Below, piece after piece: positions 1 through 10,196 of a stretch of DNA of 60,000 nucleotides. The notes under the pieces are model-generated. The model worked only from the letters and a program-made list of their open reading frames with translations. It was not told where the DNA came from and searched no databases. The stretch is from Adiantum capillus-veneris (lineage: Eukaryota; Streptophyta; Polypodiopsida; Polypodiales; Pteridaceae), in the NCBI GenBank assembly GCA_014529385.2, contig CM043969.1, forward strand, positions 21,765,946 through 21,825,945, in the 5' to 3' direction. Each line of letters opens with the position of its first letter. Position 1 is the first letter of the stretch. The translations under genes and the position numbers were made by a program.

Positions 1-842
1 TCTTCAAAATTTCTCCCTCATCTGGAACACTCATGCCACCGTGAGTGATGTGGAAATTTGAAGCCTTTTCACACCTTTTTAAACCACTTTTTGACCTTTT
101 TTGGCCCAGTTTTGGTCAATTTTGACCCCTAGCGGGCATTTTTCGCAGGAAAAACCCCAAATGGACTCCAAAATTCACCAAATTTTGTATGCTTGATCCT
201 TGGTACCCAAAGAAATTTTCCACATCCCCAAATTCTATTTTTGACCACTTCTAGGGCGGTGCACGCATCATCGCAGACCAGGCACCGTAAATAGACAGTT
301 ACTGCATGTCCCAAACTTCTTGAGCGGGATGAGAGTACATACACTTTTTGCTTGCATTATTTACGTTCTAGAAAGCTCCAACACATTCTCTAGAGCCAAA
401 TTAAGCCACCTAGAACCATACCCAAGGCCCCGATACCCTATTCGGGCATGTACATGTGTCCGACTACTAGCGCGCGAACCTTACTACACGTTGCATCTTT
501 TTTTGAACTTGAAACCACTTTGTAAAGCTCCCAAATGCATGTATTTACATCTTTTTGTACATATGACCATGCATATAAGCTCTACTTTGTACACGCCAAA
601 AGCGTTCTATCAACGTCTTTAGAAACAAATAAATTTATGGCCCCTCCCCAATTCCAAGTGAAACGTCCTTTATTTTTACATACATGAACCACCAAGTCTA
701 TGTTGAGCCATCAAGGATAATCCTCTTTGTACCACCGAACCATGCTTCTAGCTTGAGAGGCTCACCCCATCCATTAGACATTCCTTCACAAAACACAGAG
801 TGTGCACGACTTTGTCCAGGTAATAGTGTATAGATTAACCGA
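1..842. other. Intergenic, no gene recognised
   Basis: No reading frame here resembles a protein family I know. The sequence is AT-rich with homopolymer runs and a few short chance ORFs. The last ~40 bases before 843 may belong to the integrase scrap that follows, because a degraded version of the usual VVVDRLTK stretch can be read near 810-842. Confidence 0.5.
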
Positions 843-1043
843 AATGCTAGGTTTACTCCAACTAAATTTGATGTTAAAACTCTTTAATTGGCTATATTAT
901 TTGTAGAAACTACTTATCGATTATATGATTTACCAATAAACATTGTGTCACATAGAGACCAAAAGTTTAATAACCATTTTTATAGAACAGTGTTTTACAG
1001 ATTTGACACTAAACTAAGCATCATTATAGATAACCATCCTCTG
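843..1043 (+). pseudogene. Ty3/gypsy integrase core fragment
   Basis: This 67-codon relic reads like the middle of a chromovirus-type integrase. It has the pattern FTPTK, then LFVETTYRLYDLPINIVS, then HRDQKFNNHFYRTVFYR. The match is to the region around the second catalytic aspartate, normally SDRD; here it reads SHRD, so that aspartate is lost. A TAA at 885-887 interrupts the frame and another ends it at 1044. No reverse transcriptase, LTR or primer site can be seen next to it, so it is an isolated scrap. A related but fuller integrase lies at 30190-31345. The identity rests on the motif pattern only. Confidence 0.7.
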
Positions 1044-1537
1044 TAATGGAAATTGATATATTGTTATTTAATGCACCTGACAAGTGGGAAAAAGGCTTGA
1101 TTGGACTAAGGCCTATGTAAACCGATATAACATTTATGTACATTCCATTATTTAAGTGCTCTTTATGAGCTTTGGCCATTTATGTCCGGCCAGCCATGTT
1201 GTACTCATTCTGATGTTAAGTATGGAGCCTGATTTACCCCTTGTAATTTTCTATAGTAAGAAAGCACATTTGTAAGGCCCCCATTATGAGGAGAGACCAT
1301 CATGCATGAAGAGAAATAACTTGCCAAAAAATAAAATCACTCGCCGGAAACCAAAATTTTCACACCTAGTCAGGAGCCCAAGCTCAAAACTGGCTTCGCC
1401 GGAATAATCCTTTTTGCCGAAGCTCCAAAAGTTTATAATCTCTTTGTAAACTACTTCTTGTGTTAAAGTACTAAATCCATTGAGTGGCTTCTTTCCCATG
1501 GATGTAGCCCACATTGGGTGAACCACGTATATCGTGT

Positions 1538-1538
<1 letters not shown>
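1044..1538. other. Intergenic, no gene recognised
   Basis: AT-rich sequence with no supported reading frame. It may include further decayed flanks of the integrase relic, but I could not follow the frame past 1043. Confidence 0.45.

Positions 1539-1611
<73 letters not shown>
1539..1611. repeat. (CT)n(CA)n compound microsatellite
   Basis: About 18 CT units are followed directly by about 18 CA units. The same CT-then-CA order, followed by the same bases (tacgcgagaacaccaaata), recurs at 12244-12350. The microsatellite is therefore part of, or next to, a dispersed repeat and did not arise twice independently. Confidence 0.9.
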
Positions 1612-1613
<2 letters not shown>

Positions 1614-2310
1614 GCGAGAACACCAAATAAAACCCCCCCTTTTTTTAGGATAGCATAGAACTCCCCTCATATTTCCAAAGGCATCTAAATGCTCAGAAAA
1701 AAAAGGGAACCCAATTTTTTAGGGACTACGTGCAAAAAACAAGACACCACTTCTCCCTTTAAAAATTATTCTATATGAGGAACAAGTGGTTACTATAACT
1801 GCCTCCACTAGGTCTTACTTGCCCCCCCCCCCCCCCCACTCTCTCAAGCCGTTCAAAATTCTTGGAGGCGGGGAAAGCATAGGCTTATAAAAGGTACTTG
1901 TATTGAGAGAGAGGGTACATCAAGAAAAGAGAGGGACTATACACAGAAGCATTGTCAGCACACCTATCCACATCCGAAAAATGGATCCTTCTACTCAGGT
2001 GATAGGTCCCCCCTTTTTTTGGTTGTTTTCATTAAAATGACATCAATAACAAGTGGTATTTTTTGTTGATACCCATTGTCCACCAAGAATACTAACATTT
2101 TCATGTTTTTGTCATCGTGATGGTGACAGGTATAGAAGTCTAATGCTCTCAACCACAAGGACCTCACCTACACTTTCACTCTGTAAGAAATATCCATGTT
2201 GTACTTTTTTTGACATTGATCTGAGACACAGGCATCTTGAGTGGCAATGTTATTATTATTTCGTCTTTTGTGGTAATTTTGATAAGTAAGTACAGTCACC
2301 TACTCTCTCT
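1612..2310 (+). repeat. Truncated copia-type LTR copy
   Basis: This stretch is closely similar to 12351-13085, which is the LTR of a copia element because it leads into a tRNA-Met primer site and a gag gene. Shared landmarks are the poly-C run (1820-1837 against 12567-12580), a TATA-like GCTTATAAAAGG near 1880, and the segment around 2053-2289. Similarity stops abruptly after cctactctctct near 2310, before the LTR end, so this copy lacks its 3' part and has no primer site or gag. The upstream limit is unclear because the microsatellite sits there. Short ORFs inside it are chance frames. Confidence 0.75.
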
Positions 2311-3129
2311 AATGGCATGAGTGCACTAACCCTTGGAGGAAGAATGCACCTCATGTCTGCAAAATTGGTCGGAGAATCTCTCTCCCCCTTTGTCACTACA
2401 CAAGGGGTCCCGCTTACTTCCTTTGTTACCCCACACACACACACACACCAAAATAAACTACTTTGTGTATTTTTGGGTGTAAAATTGGCTTGAAAAATAT
2501 CTATCATGACCTCAATCTCTTTTTTTGATTAAAACGGGTAAGCGTGAAGTTCTGAACCTCTCTTTTTACAGCTTCTTTTGATAAGGCATGGTGGCTTAGG
2601 TGGACTCAAGCTCCATTTTTTAATCATAATAATTCATCACACCTACATAAGGCTACCTTTAGGTTCCAAAATAGGCCAACTGCCTGGCTGTCTGAAAACT
2701 TTGTTAATTTTTTAATCTCTTAACTTTTGGAGGCTCCTATACAACATGGAGTGTCGACGCACTCTCTAACGCCAATGTTGTTAATTATTTAATATTTTAA
2801 CTTGTGGACGCTCCTATAGAGGCGAGCGTGTGGGACAGCGGGCTCGAGATGCTTGGGTACACCGCCCTAGACTACCCTCTACCCTCTGTGGTGCAAGGCT
2901 TACTCCTCTGCATCTCTGATCCCATCTTCCATGCCGCACTCCTTCACCTAGAATAGTTTGCGCAGGCAGCACCATGCACCCAAGAGGAAATCCCTCTAAT
3001 GCCGCTAGCGCATGCGCCTGCTACACCTCTTCATCCCGCACCTACCCGCTCTGATTTTTCACATGCTACACCCACCAGAGCTGCACCTGCGTTTTTGGGC
3101 AACACCCGGGCATAACCTGTGGACACAGT
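2311..3129. other. Intergenic, no gene recognised
   Basis: Mixed-composition sequence with a short CA run (2432-2448) and a GC-richer stretch (2820-3129). No protein family is recognisable in any frame. The GC-richer part may be the untranslated or N-terminal part of the retroelement that starts near 3130. Confidence 0.45.
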
Positions 3130-4434
3130 GCATGCGCTTACCACCACGATGAAGGACAATTAACGCTTAGTGGGCAACTTGATCTCACTGCTTGGTTTTG
3201 TATTTACACCCTTGCATGTGAGAGCCCGGCCGCGGCAATTCAAAGGCTTAAAGACCTTGCGCAAGCCCTGCATACAATTACAGAAGTTGATACAAAGGCC
3301 ACCCAAGAATGGATTGACCACAGCCCCAACATCATGAGGAGATAGATGGAAAGCCATGGTCGTCGGCTCAAGAACGATCCCATCATCCGTCAAAAAAAGA
3401 AGTATCTTTTGAATGGCTTCATAGAGATTGTAATGTCACCTCCTCCAACGATCGAAAGCGCGCTCATCCTGGAAGACCTTGACGAAGAGGAGCAAAGAAT
3501 TGCCAACCAAAACTTCATCATTTTAAGCCCTTCACAGAACATCAACCAAAAACCCTTCGAAATGTACATCATCCTGAGCCGTCTCGTCGAAGTCTACTTG
3601 GTGGATGCACACAACAAGCCATGGGCATTTGGTAAATTTACTTTGCTTGCCCCCCTTGCCGAAAATCTTTTACTTACATTAATCAATGGCAATGACAAAG
3701 TATCCCTTCAAGTTGGCCTACAACAAGTGTTGGAAACCAACTCCTCCAACCTTGTTGAAAACACACTCATGGCCACCCCTTTTACCATGGAAAATTTGGA
3801 GTCAAAGAGATGCAATGCGTCTTTTGGTTGTGTGGTCAGGGTTAAGGGAGTAATCTCCACGACGGGAAGAGACACCAATTACACTACACAAATTTGGAAT
3901 GTACACCGTCCTTTCATAAAATGTGGTTGTGAACATGTGGGGTAGGGGGATCATTGTAGGGATAATAATGTGCTTTGGTTTGACCATGCTCTTTGGGTCA
4001 TCCTCCACCAGCTCCCAACCTTCTTCCCTAGCACATCCCTCAAAAAATCAACCATTGCTTTCCTTAGTTCGATAGCAAAGGAAGCTCAAGAACCCGTCAA
4101 GGCTATGCTTGTGCACTTCTACTATCAAGAAAAGCTAAAGGAATCCATCAAGCACTCTATACTTTTCAATCAACTCCCCCCATCCTTTACCTCTAACATA
4201 GAAGTGGATACCTTCATTGCTCAAGCTATTTTACCAGCGCGAGAATCACAGGATACACAATCACACAAGAGAGCAAGAGGTGATAGCGGTCGCACTCCTC
4301 GAGGAAGGGGACATATCAGTACTCCACAACGAACAACCTCTTCCACTCATCTTCCAAGATGGAAATCGTCTTCATCGGCCGACTCTTCTAGAAGTAGCTG
4401 TACACCTCGTCCTACACCTCAACCTGCACCAACA
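3130..4434 (+). pseudogene. 5' part of old RT element ORF, split by the CACTA insertion
   Basis: One frame stays open for about 430 codons except for stops at 3343-3345 and 3943-3945, both TAG. The family of this N-terminal part is not recognised. It has a hydrophobic middle section and ends in a basic, Ser/Arg/Pro-rich tail (RARGDSGRTPRGRGH, then TPQRTTSSTH), which could bind nucleic acid. The frame reaches the CACTA insertion point in phase. Past the transposon, from 10213, the same phase continues for about 20 codons to a TAA. I infer that it is the upstream half of the element whose reverse transcriptase lies at 10530-12179. It could instead be an unrelated ORF that happens to adjoin it. 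Confidence 0.5.
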
Positions 4435-4447
4435 CACTACAAGAGGC
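4435..4447 (+). repeat. CACTA left terminal inverted repeat
   Basis: CACTACAAGAGGC. It matches the right end in its first eight bases exactly and then with mismatches (G/C at 9, C/T at 13). The adjacent ACA (4432-4434) is one copy of the target duplication. Confidence 0.9.
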
Positions 4448-4458
4448 TATTCATATTA

Positions 4459-4556
4459 GCGACGCTCACACAGCGACGCTCAAAAAAAAAATACCCGGCG
4501 TCGCTATGAGCGTCGCAAATTTACTTGTAAATTTGCGACGCTCATAGCGACGCCGG
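4459..4556. repeat. CACTA left subterminal repeats with a 29-bp perfect hairpin
   Basis: Several GCGACGCTC / GAGCGTCGC motifs occur here. The segment 4495-4523 is an exact inverted repeat of 4528-4556, with the loop cttg at 4524-4527. The arms are built from the same CGTCGCTA motif found at the other end of the element. In CACTA elements, subterminal motif arrays are where the TNPA-type protein binds. A structural role is inference. Confidence 0.85.
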
Positions 4557-4643
4557 CTGGGCTAAAAAAATAACAGAGAGCACCCAAAAACTCAGATCTC
4601 AGATCTGAGTTTTTCGGCGCCCTCAAGCAAGGAGCAGGTAACG

Positions 4644-4644
<1 letters not shown>

Positions 4645-4682
<38 letters not shown>

Positions 4683-4685
4683 CTC

Positions 4686-4718
<33 letters not shown>

Positions 4719-4789
4719 AGAGGAAGGAGAGACAGGTATGCTCCTTCCCTCTCCTCACTCTCATGTTCCCTTCCCCTCTTTCTCTCTCC

Positions 4790-4823
<34 letters not shown>

Positions 4824-5095
4824 TAGTGTTTTTGAGAGAGAGAGAGAGAGAGAGTACAAACATAAACAAAAACGCACACACACATACATAAAGAAAGAAT
4901 GCACACACACATTGAGAGAGGAAAAGAGAGAGAGAGAGCATGCATAAACAAAAAACGCACACATTGAGAGAGGAAAAGAGAGAGAGAACATGCATAAACA
5001 AAAAACGCACACATTGAGAGAGGAAAAGAGAGAGAAAACATGCATAAACAAAAAAACGCACACACATTGAGAGAGAAAGAGAGAGAAACTAATTT
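4645..5095. repeat. CT/CA microsatellites and ~51-bp minisatellite inside the CACTA element
   Basis: There are alternating (CT)n and (CA)n tracts from 4645 to 4860. A minisatellite follows whose units start with attgagagag at 4911, 4963, 5013 and 5066, giving periods of 52, 50 and 53 bp. Each unit contains catgcataaacaaaaaacg. The long Leu/Ser/Cys/Val-repeat ORFs here come from the tracts and are not genes. Confidence 0.85.
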
Positions 5096-5282
5096 AACGT
5101 CGTAGGAAACTAATTAAAATTAAAAGACCTAAAGATCTAGCCGACGAGGAGTTGAACTCAAGACCTATTATTCAAGAGGGAAATGGCATAACCAATCTAT
5201 CATACTTGGCATGGGTGATAGAAAGGTTATACCATTTATCTCTTTTTATTGGCACACACATCCATACACGCGTACACACACA

Positions 5283-5400
5283 AGAAGAAGAGAGTTATAA
5301 CGTCGTAGGAAACTATCCTAAAAGACGTTAAAGATTAGGTTAGATGTAGACTTACGTTAAATTAGATTTAGGTTTATTTAAGTTAAATTAGATTAGATTT
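5283..5400 (+). repeat. Direct repeat, left of HMA fragment
   Basis: The block from agaagaagagagttataacg to aggtttattt recurs almost unchanged at 5991-6090. A third short piece (aacgtcgtaggaaacta) lies near 5097. Both full copies follow a (CA)n tract and precede degenerate TTAGATTTAGGTTTATTT repeats. The two copies bracket the captured HMA fragment. Confidence 0.85.
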
Positions 5401-5481
5401 AGGTTTATTTTTAATTAGATTTACGTTTATTTACGCTAGATTTAGATTTACGTTATATTAGATTAGATTTAGGTCTCCATA

Positions 5482-5834
5482 GACTGCGATGCCTGCATGA
5501 AGCGGGTGAAGAAAGCCCTCAATGGAATATAGGGTATTGCTGCCTTCACTCATGGTGGGCTCCGTCGATCCAAAAGTACTGGTGAAATGTCTTCAGAAGA
5601 TAGGGAAGAAGGTGGATCTTCATGGCGGCAAGAGTCACTACATCCCCGACACAATGACCATCTAGACAACCTCTAGTCATTCAACAGTAACTTCAAAGTT
5701 AGTAACAAGAGCAAGAACGGTCTAAAGGGCCAATTGCTGTCGTCAGATGTGGATGGAGATGAGGCAGCGTTACCGCCGGAAGCTAACTCTCACATCTTTA
5801 GTGATGAGAATTCCAACTCTTGCCGAGTTATGTG
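5482..5834 (+). pseudogene. Captured HMA-domain (HIPP-like metallochaperone) gene fragment
   Basis: The translated frame reads CDACMKRVKKALNGI, the start of a heavy-metal-associated domain with its CxxC metal-binding pair. After a TAG and a frame change it reads VGSVDPKVLVKCLQKIGKKV, the second half of the same fold. A hydrophilic tail (SNKSKNGLKGQ, then DVDGDEAALPPEA) follows to a TGA at 5832-5834. In plants such proteins (HIPP/HPP families) bind heavy metals in the cytosol, and many end in an isoprenylation box; none is visible here. About eight residues between the halves appear to be missing, and several stops are present, so it is not functional. It lies inside the CACTA element where transposase N-terminal coding would be expected. 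The HMA identification is from the motif; capture is inference. Confidence 0.72.
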
Positions 5835-5990
5835 AAAAATTATGTGTTAAATCAGTTTTAAGGTTCTTATAATCCCTGTTAGTTTAGTTCTTTATTTTTA
5901 ATATAACATAATTTACGTTAGATTTAGAGTTCTGTTATATTAGATTAGACTTAGGTTTATTTAGGTTTACCCACACACACACACACACAC

Positions 5991-6090
5991 ACACAAGAAG
6001 AAGAGAGTTTTAACGTCGTAGGAAACTATCCCAAAAGACGTTAAAGATTAGGTTAGATGTAGACTTACGTTAAATTAGATTTAGGTTTAT
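5991..6090 (+). repeat. Direct repeat, right of HMA fragment
   Basis: Near-identical to 5283-5400 (taacgtcgtaggaaactatc, then gacgttaaagattaggttag). It follows a (CA)n tract at 5971-5993 and leads through TTTAGGTTTATTT repeats to the transposase start at 6149. The pair could reflect a tandem duplication or the recombination that brought in the HMA fragment. Confidence 0.85.
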
Positions 6091-6148
6091 TTTTAGCTAG
6101 ATTTACGTTTATTTAGATTTACGCTTATTTACGTTAGAGCAGAAGGAG

Positions 6149-7995
6149 ATGTGCGATGACGGATTGCCTCCAGGGATGAAGAGACTATCTCTATGGTACG
6201 AGTTACCATACTGGCCCCGACTCATGATCAATCACTTGCTCGATCCAATGCACATATTCAAGAATGTGGGTAATCTAGTATGGGACCATCTGACCGGCAA
6301 GAAAGATACTTTGGGAGCCAGAGTTGACCTTAGAAATGTGGATCGTATGGAGCAATATTGGCCGCAAACAGCGTCTGATGGATCGATAAAACTCCCTAAA
6401 GCACCATGGATTTTCACAGGAGCCCAAGAACGCAAAGTAAAAGAGACCATTCGATCTTTGCGGACCCCCACTGGCGTAATGCACTCGCTCCGAACGTGTT
6501 TTACTAAAGAAGGAAAGCTTACCGGTTTGAAGTCACACGATTGGCATAAAATGTGTCAGGTACGCTCATAGTGGACTTTAATATCATTGCATAAAATGTG
6601 GACTTTAATATCATTGCTGCACATACTTAACAGTTTATTTTACCGGTTGCCATTGAGGGATGTTTGTCTCTCGACATCCGTAACACAATCTACAAACTTG
6701 CAAAGCTGGTGCAATGGATCTCACAAAAGGAGATCAACGTAGACTCCATACCATTCGCCAAACTAAATGCTGTGAAGCTTGTGTGCATCTTTGAGAAACA
6801 TTTTCCTACTACCATGCTAACCATTCAAGTACATCTTCTTGTTCACATAGTTGATGAGGTGGAAATAGCTGGCACTGCAGTTCATTCCAGATGGATGTTC
6901 TTCTTAGAACGTTTCATGAAAACGCTTAAGGGATATGTGCGTCAAAAGGCACGTCCGGAGGGTAGCATGGCAGAAGGTTGGTTGGTATCAGAGTCCCTAG
7001 TGTACATTGGAGAGTGGCTAGAAGGATTTGATAAAGCCCGGGACACGCTATGGCGAACCATAGATGATGAGCGCATATCTGGGATTGTCATGTGCAATCT
7101 CGGTGTTGAGAAGAAGATGACTGAAGATCTAGAGGCTAAAATCAACCGATTTTGCATGCTTCACAATCCAGTGATGCAAAAGTGGTTTTCACAATATGAG
7201 GATGCAAAGCAAGAGCGACAAAGGGCACGAATCAAGTGGGGACGGGGAAGACGACCACCGATGCACTATCCGACGGTTCTGGAGAGCCTACCAACCTTCA
7301 TGAGCTTAAGATGGTTGCACAACCAATTGAAAAGTGCACAACAATGCGGTGACAAAGTGACTGAGGAAGAGTGGGAGTACTCTCGGGGTTGCGCGACCAA
7401 GGTAAGTTTGCAATGTACGACTAGCTAGTGACTTTATTTCTAAACGTTTGAACGACCACTCATAATCATGCAATGGTTCAAGATAATCATGGAGGGTCGC
7501 AACGCTACTGTGCGTAAAGGAGAGCCTGGTTTTCTTGAGGTGGATTCTACTAAGAAATGGACTGACCTAAGAGACACTTTCGTACTACCCGAGCATTGTG
7601 AACAAGTAAGTATGTAAATAGTTAACATCCCCCTTTTACAAGTTATGTGCTTGAAAGCTCTCATGTAAGTTATGTGGCTCTGGCAGGTAATATTTCATCC
7701 TACAAAGTCTACATAAAACTGGTGGTACGTCATAGAGGTAGCCCCTCGTAGTGCAAGGACGTATGAAGGCTACCATGTGCCAATCACAACGGCATCAATG
7801 GAGGAGATCAGAGAAGATGCTCAATCAGAAGCCGCTGCGGTGGTGCCAGCCGAGCATCAAGATGCTACTACTGTATATGGGGTGCATGCAGAGGAGCTAC
7901 AAAATGAAACAGAGGATATGTGTTTAAACAGAGAGCTCTATATAGATATAGGAAGTTATGCTGAGTTATGCGAGGATGAGAGAGAGATCTCTTAA
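6149..7995 (+). CDS. TNP2-like CACTA transposase, C-terminal part, four exons
   Basis: Exons are 6149-6559, 6634-7401, 7483-7605 and 7687-7995. All introns are phase 0, 74-81 bp long, with GT donors (gtacgc, gtaagt, gtaagt) and AG acceptors. The protein starts with the tail of the Transposase_21 domain (LPYWPRLMINHLLDPMHIFK, the HNLDVMHIEKN-type motif). A DUF4218-like block follows (CIFEKHFPTTML, HSRWMFFLERFMKTLKGYV, RPEGSMAEGWLVSES), then a DUF4216-like end (NWWYVIEVAPRSARTYEG). An in-frame TAA at 7714-7716 breaks the last exon. The upstream catalytic region of a full TNP2 is absent, because 5100-6148 holds repeats and the HMA fragment. The ATG at 6149 is simply the first in frame. Splice sites are inferred from frame continuity. 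Confidence 0.82.
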
Positions 7996-8267
7996 AGCCA
8001 CAAATATTGTATTTGAACAATTTTGCTCCGTGTTGTAAAATCTCTAGCTCTCTAAGTACCTTCCATGGTGTATAACGCTCTTTTCTACTCGCGCTCACAT
8101 CTTTTGATTGAAAATTCTGAGTTTTCGACTTTCCTCTTCTATCACTCAATTCATTTCGTCATTGTATTTATATGCGTCATTACGTCATTGTATTTAATGG
8201 TCTTTGCGTCATTGTCTACTCTATTCATTCAATATTAAGTTTAAATATTCGTGTGTTTAATGCAGGT

Positions 8268-9545
8268 ATGGATGATGAGGAGTTTCTTTCTTCTTTGTCA
8301 ACGCAGCAGAGACAGTGGTACGTGGAGCGTCATCGCTCTGGTGCATCATCGCGCGTTCCTACTCCATCCGCATCTCCCTCTCTTTCGAAGCATTCGGCGT
8401 GCTACAAAGCTTCGGCGTCGACGAGACGAGCTTCACACTCGTCTAGACACCAGCGCTCTAGTGGTGCGGTGGCGGTTGTTGTGGGGATTCCGCCACCGAT
8501 GCCTCCACACCGCCTCGTGTTCTTTACCCTCCCCTTCTTTGCCCACCCCCACGCCAGCCACAGCATCGCCATCTACGCCAGGTTTTGCACGGCTCACTGT
8601 TCGTAGCAGCTACACACCTCTACCTACTCCGCCAGGAGCCACCCCACTCGACACTCCTCGCTTCGGGGCCTAGACACCGGTGGAGACACCTGACGTCCGT
8701 ACCCCCATCGACACGCCGCTAGAGACCCCTGCCGGGACACCCACGTTCACGCGTCACCGGCCAGAGGGCTTGCCGTACTCCGTCGACTTCAGCGGCGGCA
8801 TCATCATGGATGATGACGGCAAGAAGGTGATCTCGCGCATGCGTGGTCTTTGCTCTCATCTGTTTAGACACTACATACTAAACAAATGGAGTGAAGTACT
8901 AAGTGATTTAAAAAACAGAGTTATCAGCATACTTCATGATGAGTTTCCCGTTCCAACATGGAATCAGCGCTTCAATGAAGACCTGATGAAGATTCGAATG
9001 CGCGAATACTGCAAACACAAGCGTTCCGAAGTGCAAAAAGCAATCAAGCATGGGTGGAACAGGCCAGATTGGCTGGCCAAAGAAGATTGGAAGAATGCGA
9101 AGAAAGCAGCGCGCGAGAATCCCGACAAGTGGAAGCAACAAAAGGATGCAGCTAGAGCGCGAGTAGAGGCAGGGAGCTCGCACCACTTGGGGAGCGGTGG
9201 ATGGGCATCATTTGAGGCCGATTTTGTAAGTGTTTTCGCGTTGCTCTTTATGTTCGATAGTTTAGGGTTTATGAGTTTTTTAATTCTAACATAATGAATT
9301 CTTTGTATGTTTTGACAGTGGTCGATGACAGGACGTGATCCCACACCGTACGAGTGCGAGTACGCAGGCAGGAAGGGCTTAGATGGACATTCTCAGTTCT
9401 CGCGGCAGCATGGTTAGTATTAGGGTTTACTCTTTTCTATTTTTTGTATTGTCTTATAAATGTCGTTATATGTTTATACTTACTGAAAGCTGTCTTATTG
9501 TCTTTTTTTGCAGAATCCGACAGATACGCCGCTTGGACGCGATGA
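8268..9545 (+). pseudogene. TNPA / Transposase_24-like second CACTA gene
   Basis: The ATG at 8268 lies two bases after a likely 3' splice site (tttaatgcag). The N-terminus (MDDEEFLSSLSTQQRQWY) leads into a Ser/Thr/Pro-rich linker, in which the frame shifts and a TAG occurs at 8671-8673. The conserved part (from 8680) reads WNQRFNEDLMKIRMREY, later HHLGSGGWASFEADF, then across an intron WSMTGRDPTPYECEYAGRKG. This is the layout of plant Transposase_24 (Ptta/En/Spm) proteins. Introns are 9226-9318 and 9413-9513, and the stop is at 9543-9545. TNPA-type proteins bind subterminal motifs, here presumably CGTCGCTA. The frameshift may be a sequencing or assembly error. Confidence 0.68.
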
Positions 9546-9559
9546 GACGTCTGACTAGA

Positions 9560-9936
9560 CGACGTCAGTTTAGCCGTAGCTAGATAGCATTAGTTTAGGG
9601 TTTCTCATAGCTTATGTATCATGAGACGGATTTTATACGTCTTTTTGAACCATGTATATTATTACATTTGTCACCGCAGTTCATTTTGCCAATCAATTCT
9701 TTATGCCTATGATGTTGTACAATTGTCATTATTACATTTGCCAATCAATTCATTTTGCCTATGATGTGTACAATTGTCAATTTTACGCTTGTCAATTTTG
9801 CAAACAATGCGTCTTGTGGGTGACTATTTTGGGTCTATTATCTACCCTTGCACTTTTTTTAAAAAGTGAATCAAGTACAATATGGTTGATGGGTGGCAGG
9901 GCATTCAATGCCCTGTCACCAAAAAAAAATTCTCTC
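9560..9936. repeat. CACTA 3' noncoding, degenerate ~60-bp tandem repeat
   Basis: Between the second gene and the right subterminal array, the segment 9650-9810 repeats ttacatttgccaatcaattc and tgcctatgatgt-gtacaattgtca two to three times. I see no coding potential. Confidence 0.6.
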
Positions 9937-10145
9937 GGGCGTCGCTATAACCGTCGCTATTTATGGATCTGGAGCGTCGCTATGAGCGTCGCTACAGACT
10001 TCTGTGTAAACGTCGCTATAACCGTCGCTATGACCGTCGCTATGAGCGTCGCTATAGGCGTCTCTATATAGCGACGCATATAGAGATGCCTATAGCGACG
10101 CTCTCGTAGCGACGCTATTAGCGACGGTTTTAGCGACGCCGGGGG
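9937..10145. repeat. CACTA right subterminal CGTCGCTA array
   Basis: By eye there are eight forward CGTCGCTA copies in the left half (about 9938-10055) and five reverse copies (TAGCGACG) in the right half (about 10065-10140). The array is therefore organised as a large imperfect inverted repeat centred near 10060. The same motif forms the hairpin at 4495-4556. It is the likely binding platform for the element's TNPA-like protein. Confidence 0.85.
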
Positions 10146-10196
10146 TTATAAAAACCCAGCGTATTTCCATCGCTAACAGCGTCACAAGAGCACACA

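Noticed and set aside
4495-4556. Hairpin considered as a microRNA precursor or terminator
   Set aside because: The arms are made of the element's subterminal motif and recur at the other end, so transposon structure is the simpler reading.
4592-5067. Several overlapping minus- and plus-strand ORFs with long Cys/Val/Leu/Ser repeats
   Set aside because: They are translations of CT/CA microsatellites and a minisatellite inside the CACTA element.
4911-5090. Regular ~51-bp repeats resembling a CRISPR-like array
   Set aside because: The units are head-to-tail minisatellite copies with no unique spacers, in a eukaryotic transposon.
9652-10071. 139-codon ORF near the right end of the CACTA element
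   Set aside because: It translates tandem repeats and the CGTCGCTA array; there is no protein family signal.
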